A stretch of DNA of 64,000 nt, from contig MU006226.1 in the NCBI GenBank assembly GCA_010093685.1, forward strand, positions 1,190,964 through 1,254,963, written 5' to 3'. This DNA is from Ophiobolus disseminans. Lineage: Eukaryota > Ascomycota > Dothideomycetes > Pleosporales > Phaeosphaeriaceae. Below are positions 54,194 through 64,000 of the stretch, piece by piece. Numbering within the stretch: position 1 is the stretch's first letter; each line of letters opens with the position of its first letter. The notes below the pieces were generated by a model. That model searched no databases. It saw nothing but the letters and a program-made list of their open reading frames with translations, and was not told where the DNA came from. Position numbers and translations under genes: made by a program.

Positions 54194-57100
54194 TTAAAAC
54201 TCCATTTTGAGCGCAATCTTTGGCTGTCCGTCATCGTCTCTACTGATCTCTCGTCTTGCTGGCCCTTGTCCGCTCTTTAGAACATTCTCGATGAAGGATC
54301 TCTGTGCCGCGCTCAAACCGCCAACGACAGTTCGGAAGGCTGTCTGATCCGCGCTAGCAAGTTCTAGTAGTCGTGTCGCGGTCTCTTGACGCGTGTCTGG
54401 CTCTCTCTGTGCACGCATCAGCAGAGCCGGTACGATGATCTTGGTTGCAACTTGGCGCTGTTCTAGCCTTGACAAGGTCGAGATGAAGCTGACGAGCGTT
54501 TGTGCGAGTGTCGTGCGTGACTCTTCAAGACCTTCGACGCTGGACGGGTTGGCGAGGAACGAGATCGCGTGAGGAAGCATCTGCATGGTGAGGTCCATGT
54601 CGAATAGCTCCCTCTTGGGCAACAGCATGAGAGAACGGCAGCAGCCGGCCGCCACTTTGGACGTGAGTCTGGCACTCAGGCAGTCGAATAAGTCTTCCAC
54701 AAAGCGCTTGACGAGAAGATCGCCAGGCGAGAACGCGGAAGCAGCAGAGCTAAGCAAGATCGTGGTTGCTAGGATCGTGTTTTTCTCGCAGGCTAGCGCA
54801 GCCTCAAACTCGCGTTGCTGCGCATGCTTCGATATGGTCAAAAAGCGTGTCAACGTGGCGCGCAGTTGTTTGCTGGTGTCCTCTGTCGCCTCAGCATGTG
54901 GAGCGAGACTTGTTATGAAGCGCTTGAAGATGGGTAGTGCTTGCGGAACAACGGTCGCTTGGCAGGCTCCCGTTCCCAATATTGTTGCAAAGATGTGTAG
55001 TATGCAAGCATGCAAATCGGCCTTGATGATCGATGGGAAAACTTGAGCTGCGTCGACGAGAGCGGAAAGTGCTGTGGTGAGAAGAGCAATGGCTTCCTCG
55101 TTCAGCTCGTGACAAGCTGCTGGTCCACTCAGTAGGTATACGTCAACAAAATTTAAGAAGCATACCTTTTGAGTTACTCTCCTCGAGGCCGGGGACCAAG
55201 CCCGAGAGCACAAGCACTATGATCTTGGTCAATTCAAAAAGCTGGTCAATGTCTTCCGACAGCTTTTCGTCGCCGGCAGTGCTACATGTTGTTAGTGGCA
55301 GGCCGTCATGTTTATTTGTGAGAAAATCTTACTGTTGATCCCGCCTCGCAGAAGGGTGGCCAATGCAAAGGTTACGCGCAATTTCCACAATGACTCTCTG
55401 CACAGTCAACCCTTCTGTCAAGACTAGGCGATCAAGCATGTCCATTGTTTCCGAGAAGACGACATCTCGGTAGATAGCATGTCCAGATACTGAAGGCCGT
55501 AGAATCTTCTTAAGTGCTTGCAGAATCTCCAAGATCTGCTCCTTCGACGCCTGCAGATCACCCGGCCGACCTGCAAGGGCTTCGAACGCGAGACCAAAAA
55601 GGACAAAGAAAAACGCAACAGGCTCATCGCGGTAGTTGATATGATCAACCTTTGCTTTTTGAGATGGCTCAGACAGTTCGGTCTTGCCGTCGAGAGCATC
55701 AAACACAAATTCGCTGTCCTCGTCAATGAGACTGGCGATGGCATCAACGAGGTTGAGCCATGAATCTTGGTAGAACTGTATTACGTCAGAAGAGAAAGAT
55801 CCAGGAATAAGACGGCTTCACCTTTAACAGCGTCTCTCGATTCAAGGCAGCATATATCGTGTCCAAGCTACCAGATAGAGAAGCAGAACCACCCATCGAT
55901 GAAGAGATGTCAGGCTCGAACCTCAGTCGTGCATACTCACGGAGAGACGCTAGCCACAGGGGAGTCAACTTAGCAATGTGTGGTTTCAGCACATTGACAA
56001 GGTACGATTGTTCGGAACTCGCGATTTGCAGCTCAGCCCAAGCCGAGAAGACTGCCATCTTGACCATGACTTGCGAGTTGGCACTAAGGCCCTTCAGATC
56101 ACCTATGGCAGCTGTCTCCGTTTCGCCTTCTGTAGTTAGCTTCGTTCTATACTGTCGAGAAAACACGCTTACTCGAAAAGTTTTCAAGTGCAGACACAAG
56201 TAGCTTTAAAATACGCCCCATACGGTCTACGTCCGTGACAATGCCTGTGGCAATGAAGGTGGCGCACACGTTTATTGCCTCCGCCGCAAGTTCAGGTGAA
56301 GAATCGGCCGCGAAGGCCGGAGTAAGCGCTGATCCAATCTGTGCTTGGTATTGTTCCAGGAGCGTGACTTCGGCGAAGTCGGGATCGGGAGTTTTGCCAA
56401 ATAGCTGCTCAATGTTAATTCGACTTACTTCGTGGCATGGAACTGAAGCGTACCTTTAAGATTTGGTCGATGATCTTCAGCCCGCGTATACGCAATTGGA
56501 CCACACCGGCCGTAGAAGCGGAAAACGCAATGCGAACAACATCAGCAACCCTGTGTTGTAGTGCCGCGACACAAGGTGCTTGTTCCCGGAAAGCAGCCTC
56601 CTTGCTGATCATTGTAACGAGTTCGCTCAGGCAGTCCATTCCGAAAGTTCGTACTTGCCATTTGAGTAATTCTTGGCTGGTTCGAGTTACGTCGCCGGCA
56701 TCTGCTCCACCAGCTGTAGAGGCGGCAGCAAAGCCAGCAACTTCTTCGTCTTGCAAATCGGGTCTGGCGCCTTTAGTCTTGGTCTCCGTGATTACCAGTA
56801 CATCGATTTTCTTCGTCTTGGTCAGGACTGAATGACACCGCTGTACCCAAGTAGCGGTGTCGCTGAGGCCAGTCTGGTGTAACCAGTTGCGGATGATGTT
56901 AGGCACGACTTCGTGTTCTGAGTCTCTGTCAAGTACGTGCCAGAGCTGGTCTTCCAGGCCTGGATCACCGGCGCGAAGGACTTCTTCCGTGTCCCGTCTC
57001 ATAAGATTGTGCAAGCCATCCACAGCCATATCACTGATTTGTTTCGAGCTACTTTCCATAGACTTCTGTAGGTGTTTGACATAAGTTGCAAATTCTACGT

Positions 57101-60100
57101 GTCCTGGGGCATACAGTGAAACGTGTTCCTGGCAGCGTAGGTTCTCAATGAGGAGCAAGCAGTCGGTCTCGACCTGGAAAAGTCCGATAAGAGTCATGAT
57201 CATATCTCTCGCCTTGACCATGTCTTGTAGATCGGGACCTAGAACATTGATAGTGCTGTCGATGCATCGCGCGATGACGGCCGGGGTGGGTAAGTCGATC
57301 TCGATATTTGAATACACCAGAGAAGCTGATTCCTCGTTGTGCGTGTCAGCAGCGTACAATTGTGCAAGCATACCGAGCGTGCTAGTGACGTAGCTGGAGA
57401 AAGATAGACCCGCTGAATCGGCTACTCTGGAGAGACTGTCTATCGCCCAAAAATGCACTACTGGATGTGGATCGTTACTAAGGGACATGAGAATCCCTAG
57501 GATGTTCTTCAGATGGTAACCCGCAGCCATGCCACCAAGCTGAGAATGGATGCAGCCCAACGCGACAGCATAACCCGACCGAGCGTTGGGGTCCCGATTC
57601 GTAACGATTTGATCAACGAGATAGCTGACCTCGTTGGTGGTCAATGCATTTCCCGAACTGTTACACAGACGTCCAAGGGCTTCTCCTGAGACATTGCGGA
57701 GGTAAGGGTCTGGAAGAACGACAAACATCTATACGTGTCAATGAAGGAGTACAGAGTGAGTAGAAGGCTCTCACATGTAGTAAATTCTGCATGACTTCCT
57801 CTATAGCAGAGCCTTTTAAACTGCCAGCAGCAGATTTTGTTTCCTTCACGGCCACCTTGAGTGCCAAAAGTAGCGCACTCGCCATATTGACCATCATCGC
57901 AGTCTTTCGGTTAATGTCCCTCTGTAAGCTGTTCGCCGATAAAAACGAAGTCATCTGCTCCAATATGCTTTCTTGGATTTTAGCAGTTTGCAATGGCAGG
58001 CACATCGCAAAGAGCTGCAGCGCTGCATTGACCACTTCAGTTGCCGGTGGATCCGGAAGCTCTGCAGCATCGTTTGCCGCACTGATGTACAACGAGATCG
58101 AATCGTGCTCACGTGCGCCACATATTGGTGACAGTAGCTAGTCATCGTTAGCGGGATCCACTGGCGTCAGTCATGACACGTACCGCGCGGTCAACAATCG
58201 CCTCTGGTCCATGCCGGGTGACCCAGTGATGTCGGGAGCCAGTGTCATGCTCGCCGGGCAGTGGCTTCATATCATAGCCACGAATGAGTCCATTGACACC
58301 AAAACCATGGTTGTCTGCAACCTCCCATATGCTCTCGAAGTTACCCGCAGCACTTGCGATAGCAGTACTAAACGAGCTAGTAGTGTAATTATCAGGCTCT
58401 GCAAAGGATGCAACAGCGAAGGGTAGGAGGTTCGTCTGCAGTAAAACCTCACCACTGCTTGCAGGACTAAGCTCTACAAGCTTGGTGTAGCACTGGAGTA
58501 CCCTTCTTCTGACCATGAGGTCGAAATCATGTAGCTGCAATGCGGGGGATAATCGCTGCGAGACATCATCCGTCATCTTCTTAGTCGGTAAAGTATTCAG
58601 GAACATGGTCGTGTTCTGCAACATGGCAGCTAGTCGCTTCGTAACGTCTAGTGTCAACAGGCGACTATTGAATTCCAAGAAAGTCAAGATTGAGCCAAGT
58701 GCACACTCGCGAACGTGCGTCAGGAAACTGAGCTCGAACAGATTCCGTTGGACCATATTATCTCTGTTGAGCGGCTTTGGTAAAGCGTTTTTCCACAGTA
58801 GAAGTAGTTGTGATAGGTGAATTTTGACAAAATTAGGGCCAAGGGTCATCAAGCCCCCAATGAGGACCCATGCGACCTGAATCTGGGTAGAAGACACTCT
58901 CAAATCGGACTGACTACTAGATTTGAGAAGTGAAGTAGCCTGCGAGAGTACCCTTGAATTAACGTCAACAGAACCATGGAGGGGCTGCGAAGTGGACGTG
59001 CTGAGCACGGCGGACAGACCGTTTGCCAATCCAACACATTTTCGAGGCGACTGTCTGGGTCCAGCGAGAAGGCCGAGCTCTCTGTTGACACTGTTCATAC
59101 ATATTGTGACGGCTGGTAGCAGCTGAAGTGGGCAGGCGAGGACAAATGAGCGGAGACAAGCAGAAGCGTAGACTTGCACCGTGTAGCTTGGGTGTTGCAA
59201 GACTTGAAGCAAAGCGTCTCGACAAGAGTCGGCAATTGTGTTGGTTGCTGACCCTAGGCTGGCCAAAAGCGATGAAAGAGTGCTCAGCGCTCCGATCAAG
59301 GTTTGCTTGGTTGGTTCCGGTCGTTCTTTCAACGCTTGCGGGTAGTCCTTGAGGATGTCGTTAACCAAAAATCTTGCGGCATTCAATTGACCAGACTCCC
59401 CGAGCATATCTCGTCCCACTACGGTCTCAAGAATGACTGCGACATTCTTCCTCGTGCTGAGAGTGCGATAGCGGTTTTGCGTGATGACGGGATTGCTGAG
59501 GAGGTCACCGAGAACGCTTCGCACGATCTCTGAGTACTTGGTTTCAACAACGTGCTCGCCGAGTCCTCTCAAAGTCTTCATATAGCACACAGCAATCCCT
59601 GCTCTTCCGCGGTTGCTCGTGCCTGGTAGACAATAGCGCGTAGAAAGAAGTCTCAACATGCTGGAGATGGTGAAGGAAAGTTTTGTTGCCGATTTTTTGG
59701 GTGCGGGAGAATCTGGCCGCTCCATGACCTCATCGTCGGCGTCGGCATCGGCGCTCTTCTTGTTTTTCTTCTTCATGGTCTTCGATCTTGTGATGATGGG
59801 TAGCTCTACAGGCGCATTTTCGGAGTAGTTCTTGGTCAACGCGGCGCTCAAGCATGAAGCTGCTGCATGTCTGACCGAGGCCGACGCGCTCTCCACGGTC
59901 TTCCAGATGACGCTTAGTGCTTTGTCGAAATCGCTCGAGTTGTCGAAGAAGGCGGTGCATCGAATGAGCTGCTCGAGACAGTAGCACGCACTTGTCTGGA
60001 CCAGCATCGAGCGCTCGCCTGTGCAAGCATTGCGCGCCTGTTTCCACGCGTCTCTTGCGACGGCCTCATCGGCCGAGAGTCCCACGCCCTTGAACACCCT

Positions 60101-60625
60101 GCCCACGGCCTGGAACAGCGTTGCTCTCAGCCCGGTATGGTTTTGCGCAAGCTTGAGGAGGCGCAGGAGCGATGATGCTGCATGTGGGGATAGTCCGATA
60201 GCGCTGTCTCCCGCAGCCTCGAAGATAGCCCCCAGGCAGTGCGCAGCCGCATGCTTTGCCCGCACGTCCCGGTCGCTCTTGCCGGCGGAGTTGAGGATGG
60301 CGACGCACTCGTTGATGGACTCGAAGAGCAGCTTGCGGTCACCCCTCTCGAAGATGCCAGCAACTGCTCGTCCCAGGTTGTTTCGGATCACCCGCGTGGG
60401 GGCAGGCGAGGCCAGGTTGATGATCTGGAAGACCTCCTTTTTGATGTAGATCTGGTGCGCCGAGGCCCCGTCAGCATCGAGCGAGGCTACATGGCGTGCA
60501 AGGTCCGAGGTGAAGGTCAGCAGGTAGAGGTCTTGCTGCTCCGACGGCAGCGCGTGCAGCTTCTTGACGTCGAGCTCCGGGTTGGAGGGGCTGCCGTGGG
60601 CGGCCTGGTCGTCAGACGCCGCCAT
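54194..60625 (-). CDS. Giant HEAT-repeat protein, HEATR5/Laa1 type
   Basis: Laa1/HEATR5 proteins bind the AP-1 clathrin adaptor and help traffic between Golgi and endosomes. Eight exons were rebuilt: 60625..58184, 58137..57775, 57728..56454, 56404..56173, 56129..55822, 55775..55333, 55281..55166 and 55119..54194. Every junction keeps frame and the product is 2,034 residues, close to yeast Laa1. The start MAASDDQAAHG is followed by the family's opening, including ELDVKKLHALPSEQQDLYLL. Alpha-helical HEAT pairs then run the whole length (VFQIINLASPAPTRVIRNNL, RSGYAVALGCIHSQLGGMAA). A conserved segment FGKTPDPDF follows intron 3. The C-terminus is basic (GPARREISRDDDGQPKIALK). All introns are 43-50 nt. 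Two acceptors are tandem NAGNAG sites. It is head-to-head with TACO1, 171 bp apart. Confidence 0.88.
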
Positions 60626-60796
60626 TGCGGGGCGAAGGGGGTGGGGTGGGTGTGGGTGTGGGTGTTCTGCGGGTGGTGGAGCGGCTGTGCGGTGCAGTGC
60701 GGTGCGGTGCGGACCCCCGAGATCTTGGCGGATGCGTGTCTGCAATATTGCAGGTGGTCTGCGCGCAGCAACACATGCAGCCCGTCTGCAGCCGTC
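60626..60796. promoter_or_regulatory. Short divergent promoter HEATR5-type/TACO1 with G-rich tract
   Basis: Only 171 bp separate the start codons. From about 60638 to 60665 the plus strand carries repeated G runs (GGGGGTGGGGTGGGTGTGGG and on), which could form a quadruplex. No TATA box was seen. Confidence 0.5.
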
Positions 60797-61737
60797 ATGT
60801 CCGCGCCCTTGCCCTTATTCCGCGCCGCCGCCGCCGCCTGCACGTGTCGCCGCGCCCCCAGGCAATTGCGGTGTCTAAGCAGCACGCCCGTCTCGCAGTC
60901 GGGGCACTCGTACGTCCACACGTGACTGCAGACACAAGCCCGGGCCCCCCGCTGAGCTCGCACAGGAAATGGGCCTCGATCAAGCACGACAAGGCCAAGA
61001 ACGATGCCGGCAAGAGCAAGCAGCGCGCGACCCTCACCCGCGACATCTCCCAGGCCGTCAAGCTCGCCGGCCCGGACGCAGACATGAACCCGCGCCTCGC
61101 ACTTGCCCTCGTCACGGCTAAGAAGAACGCCGTGCCCAAAGCGTCCATCGAGGCCGCCGTAGCACGCGGCCAAGGCCTCTCGACATCGGGCGCGGCGCTC
61201 GAGTCGCTCGTGCTCGAAGCAGTGCTGCCGGCCGCCGTCGCGGCCATCATCGAATGCCAGACAGACAACAAGCTGCGCGCACTGGCGGACCTGCGTCTCA
61301 TAGTGAAGGAAGCAGGCGGCACCGTGTCGACGGTGGGGTACATGTTCGAAAAGAAGGGCCGCATCATCCTGCACAAGAAAGACGGCGTCGGAGCAGACGA
61401 GGTGCTCGAGGCTGCACTGGACGCCGGCGTCTTGGACGTGGTCGAGGACGAGCAAGGCCGAGTGGTGCTGTTCACAGAGCCAGCACGGACAAAGACGACG
61501 GCAGAAACACTTGCAAAGCAGCTGCAGATGGAGGTTGAGGAGAGCGATATCATATACGACCCAAACGAAGACACCAAGGTGGCGCTGGACGACGAGGAGG
61601 CTGCGGCCAAGCTGAACGCCTTCCTGGACGAGCTGCAAGAAGTGCAAGGCATCCAGGGCGTGTACATGAACTGGTCAAAGGGAAGCGGCCTGCCAGAGGA
61701 GCTGTGGGACGAGCTGCGAGGCAAAGTCGCCGTGTGA
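60797..61737 (+). CDS. TACO1/YebC-family mitochondrial translation factor
   Basis: TACO1 (yeast Dpc29-type) assists mitochondrial ribosomes, notably in making COX1 in animals. Exon 1 (60797..60909) encodes a strong presequence (MSAPLPLFRAAAAACTCRR) and ends in GH plus two bases. Exon 2 (60966..61737) starts with KWASIKHDKAKNDAGKSKQR. Removing the 56-nt GTACGT..CAG intron creates GHSKWASIKH, the near-invariant start of the YebC fold. This supports the start at 60797 over in-frame Mets upstream of exon 2. The protein is 294 residues. Later motifs include GPDADMNPRLALALVTAKKN, KASIEAAVARG, IIECQTDNKLRALADLRLIV and GTVSTVGYMFEKKG. The C-terminal half (EVEESDIIYDPNEDTKVALD) completes the three-domain protein. 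It converges on PET100, 65 bp away. Confidence 0.93.
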
Positions 61738-61802
61738 CGCCCCGTTGCCTCTTGTATATAAATGAAAGACAAGCCTTGCACAGTATCCTGCTTTTCCGCA
61801 TC

Positions 61803-62117
61803 TCACTCCTCCTTCGTTATGCCCATGTCCCGCATCCTCTGCTCCTCCTCTTCCCTCCGCCGCTTGTTTTCCAAGTTCCGGGTCTTCAGCCTCTCCAGCT
61901 CCTTTGCAATCTCCTCGCGCTCGTACGGTATTCGGTGTGTCTGGCCGGGCTTGGGCCAGAAGTCCGGGACGGTGAATTTGCCGTCGAGGTTCGTGCCGAA
62001 GTAGTACATGATGCTGATGGGAAACAGAATGTACATGCCAAACTGCAGGCGGTTAGCGGTGCGCGCGGCCGGCAAAGGGCAGTCTACCTTGAAGACTTCG
62101 AGATTTGGGCCCGCCAT
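61803..62117 (-). CDS. PET100: Pet100, cytochrome c oxidase assembly factor
   Basis: Pet100 is a small mitochondrial inner-membrane protein that helps subunits join during complex IV assembly. Exon 1 (62117..62088) encodes just MAGPNLEVFK. A 45-nt intron follows, and exon 2 (62042..61803) opens FGMYILFPISIMYYFGTNLD, the single membrane helix. It continues FTVPDFWPKPGQTHRIPYER and a charged coiled-coil tail, 89 residues in all. The intron is a multiple of three without stops, so unspliced RNA would insert 15 residues between conserved parts. The joined FKFGMYILFPI is the known family sequence. The start at 62117 is preferred over one at 62201, whose extension is not family-like. Confidence 0.93.
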   Translation of the reverse strand: MAGPNLEVFKVDCPLPAARTANRLQFGMYILFPISIMYYFGTNLDGKFTVPDFWPKPGQTHRIPYEREEIAKELERLKTRNLENKRRREEEEQRMRDMGITKEE

Positions 62118-62425
62118 TGTGCACGTCGGTGGTTGGGTTGTGGGTACGCGATAGCAGCAGGCGAAACCACGGTGTGGAAAGACGAGGTCGTCGATTCGCA
62201 ATTATTGTCGGTGATACGTCGGCAATGTCCATTGGTAATCGATAAGACGGCGCCCACCCCTCAACGGGCGGCTCAAATGGACCTCGGCTCAGTCTGCCAA
62301 CTTGAGCATTGACTCGGTGCATACCTGGGCATCATTTATGTCCACGAGCAGCATCCCACAGCCGAACCCTGATCCTTGTTGTCTCGTTATCAGCGAGTGT
62401 CATTCGCCTCACCATCACTGCAACT
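62118..62425. promoter_or_regulatory. Divergent promoter PET100/enoyl-CoA isomerase
   Basis: 308 bp separate the two start codons. No specific site recognised. Confidence 0.4.
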
Positions 62426-63294
62426 ATGGGCTCGGAACAAGGCATCCTCGTCGAGTATAGAGGCAAAATCGCCATCATCACACTCAACGTGCCCACCAAG
62501 CTCAACGCGCTCGATGGAGAGAACTACTACAAGCTCGCACGAGCCATGAACGAGGTCGCAGAACATGACGAAGTGTTCATCACAGTCCTGACCGGCAAGG
62601 GTCGCTTTTTCTCTGCGTAGGTCGCCCGTGAATACCTATATGCCTTGCTAACACCTTGTATAGAGGGGCAGACGTATCCTTTGGCGGTACGAAAGACTCC
62701 ACAGCCATCGACGAGCGCCAATCTTGGCTCAAAAGCTTTGTCGCAAACAACCTACACATCACCCATGCTTTCTACACACATCCTAAAATCCTGGTCACGG
62801 GCCTCAATGGCCCTGCCGTCGGGCTCTCTGCTGCTCTCATTGCCTTCTCAGACTTTATCTACGCGGCACCGCACACATTCCTCCTGACCCCCTTCTCCTC
62901 GCTTGGTCTCGTATCCGAGGGCAACGCCTCGGTCGGCTTTGTGCAACGCCTGGGCATCAGCAAGGCCAACGAAGCCCTGATAATGTCGAAGCGCATCACG
63001 TGCGACGAGCTCGTGCAAACCGGATTCGTGAACAAGGTTATCGACGTGGGCGGTAAAGACAGGAATGAAGAGTTCCTCAGTGCGGTGCTGATGGAAGTGG
63101 ATGACCGGCTGGGAAGCCATCTCAACGGCGAGAGCTTGATCAAGATCAAAGAGCTGATACAGAAGCCCATGCGAGAGAGGTTGGATCGTCAGGGCGTGGA
63201 GGAGGTCTTTGCGGGAATGGCAAGATTTATGAAGGGCGTGCCGCAGGAAGAGTTTCGCAAGATTGCGAGTGGCGAGAAGAAGCATAAGCTCTAG
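62426..63294 (+). CDS. Peroxisomal-type delta3,delta2-enoyl-CoA isomerase (ECI/DCI, crotonase family)
   Basis: This enzyme moves the double bond of 3-enoyl-CoA to the 2-position so that unsaturated fatty acids can enter beta-oxidation. Exons 62426..62616 and 62664..63294 join across a 47-nt intron, giving 273 residues. Crotonase marks are ITLNVPTKLNALDGENYYKL, GKGRFFSAGADVSFGG (first oxyanion-hole segment, completed by the splice), and GLNGPAVGLSAALIAFSDFI (second). FSSLGLVSEGNASVGF carries the Glu expected to be the catalytic base in yeast Eci1. The C-terminus is EKKHKL. HKL is a non-standard PTS1-like tripeptide, comparable in type to the HRL of yeast Eci1, so peroxisomal import is likely but not certain. 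Confidence 0.88.
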
Positions 63295-63336
63295 ACGTCA
63301 GACGTGTGTGTGTAATTAAAGTGATGCGGTGGGAGT

Positions 63337-64000
63337 TCATCCAAGTGACACGCCCTCGCCAGCCAGGAGTTCACCCCCAAGTGCTTCTTGTCTGCGTGCC
63401 GAAGACCCCGGGTCCAGGCTTGGCTGCGCCGCCGCATACTCCTCTTCGGGCGGCGGCATACTCCTCGGCGGCTTCCTCCGCTCTTCGTGCTGCTGGTGCT
63501 GGATGTAGCTCGTATACCGCAGCGCCACAAACAGCATGAAGGCCGACACCCCAACTGTAATCGCAGCGCGGCGCGTGAGCACCCAGCGGAGGCCTTCGAC
63601 TTCGCTTCTGGCGTCGGAGTTGAGGGCCACTGTGATCTTGTAGTTAAGTTCCTGGATCTGCGCGCTGTGTCAGCAGACCGGTGCGCGTGACGCGGCCTTT
63701 GCGGGCATACCTTGGTCTCCATGAGCCTCTGTTCCTGTCTGACGGCCATTTTGCGGTCATCGAACAGGCCCTTGAGCTCGTCCTTGAGCGTGCCCGTGTC
63801 TTGGCCCAGCCTCTGCCCCAGGATGTCGACCTCGTGCTGCAACTGCGCCCTCTCCGTCCGCATGCGCTCGATCTGGGACTTCCTGCCGTTGCCGATCTCC
63901 GTCTTGAGCTCGCTGCACGCGGCGCGGAACAGGTACGTCTCGTTCTCCACGTTGGACTTGGACACCAGCCCCGCGCGCGCAAGCTCCATGTTCGATATCA
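63337..64000 (-). CDS. DUF1640 mitochondrial coiled-coil membrane protein (MCUR1/CCDC90/Fmp32-like), 5' partial
   Basis: The gene runs off the window end, so the N-terminus is missing. Exon (64000..63711) encodes a coiled coil (SELKTEIGNGRKSQIERMRT, VDILGQRLGQDTGTLKDELK, DRKMAVRQEQRLMETK). A 53-nt intron is followed by exon 63657..63337, starting IQELNYKITVALNSDARSEV and EGLRWVLTRRA, the most conserved DUF1640 segment. A membrane helix follows (AITVGVSAFMLFVALRY), then a Pro/Glu-rich tail. A Met at 63989 is in frame, but the family extends further N-terminally, so it is probably not the start. Animal relatives influence mitochondrial calcium uptake and yeast Fmp32 acts in complex IV assembly. 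Confidence 0.85.

Noticed and set aside
60625..60965. N-terminal extension of TACO1 by the unspliced plus-strand frame
   Set aside because: Splicing from 60909 restores the YebC GHSKW motif and a good presequence. The unspliced extension is Gly/Val low-complexity without either.

Overview
The window is nuclear DNA of a filamentous ascomycete (Pezizomycotina), most likely a Dothideomycete-like mould. The class-level placement is inference. Genes are close-packed on both strands with many head-to-head pairs. Most are split by short introns (about 45-70 nt) with GTRNGT donors and YAG acceptors. Products such as the Byr4-type GAP, a fungal SUZ12, a 2EXR-type protein, an LicD-type protein and a secreted bicupin oxalate decarboxylase fit this group. 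No operons, CRISPR arrays, insertion sequences, convincing tRNA/rRNA genes or viral sequences were seen.

Left part (0-25 kb): MSS1 (mitochondrial tRNA-modification GTPase) is head-to-head with MAK16 (60S ribosome biogenesis). Then come an eight-exon MFS sugar transporter, an SprT-like metalloprotease, mitochondrial GABA transaminase (UGA1), a large nuclear protein of unknown role, the NHEJ factor XRCC4 head-to-head with the septation/mitotic-exit GAP BYR4, and the H3K36 methyltransferase SET2.

Middle part (25-50 kb): an AT-hook protein, a SUZ12-like Polycomb (PRC2) subunit with a C-terminal PHD finger, an F-box/LRR-like protein, a WW-domain glycine-rich protein, an RNase P/MRP Pop8-like subunit, a 1,056-residue coiled-coil protein head-to-head with RVB2 (reptin), an LicD-type glycan-modifying protein, a ubiquitin-like/WLM metalloprotease, a small membrane protein and a 610-residue protein with a putative membrane segment and C-terminal AT-hook-like motifs.

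Right part (49-64 kb): a 2EXR-type gene broken by one in-frame TGA, a DUF1275 membrane protein head-to-head with a secreted oxalate decarboxylase, a giant eight-exon HEAT-repeat protein (HEATR5/Laa1 type) head-to-head with a TACO1/YebC protein, PET100 (cytochrome c oxidase assembly), a peroxisomal-type enoyl-CoA isomerase, and a DUF1640 mitochondrial coiled-coil protein cut by the window end.

Themes: five genes serve mitochondria (MSS1, UGA1, TACO1, PET100, DUF1640). SET2 and SUZ12, which act on opposing histone marks, lie about 5 kb apart. XRCC4, SprT-like and WLM products are all plausible genome-maintenance factors. Gene models were rebuilt by hand from splice sites, reading-frame continuity and family motifs. 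Several functional motifs (the MSS1 CxGK tail, the SUZ12 PHD finger, the TACO1 GHSKW motif) appear only once introns are removed. I did not find a clearly novel multi-gene system. The best leads are the broken 2EXR gene, the motif-splitting introns, an alternating inverted-repeat set upstream of UGA1, and the unrecognised large proteins.
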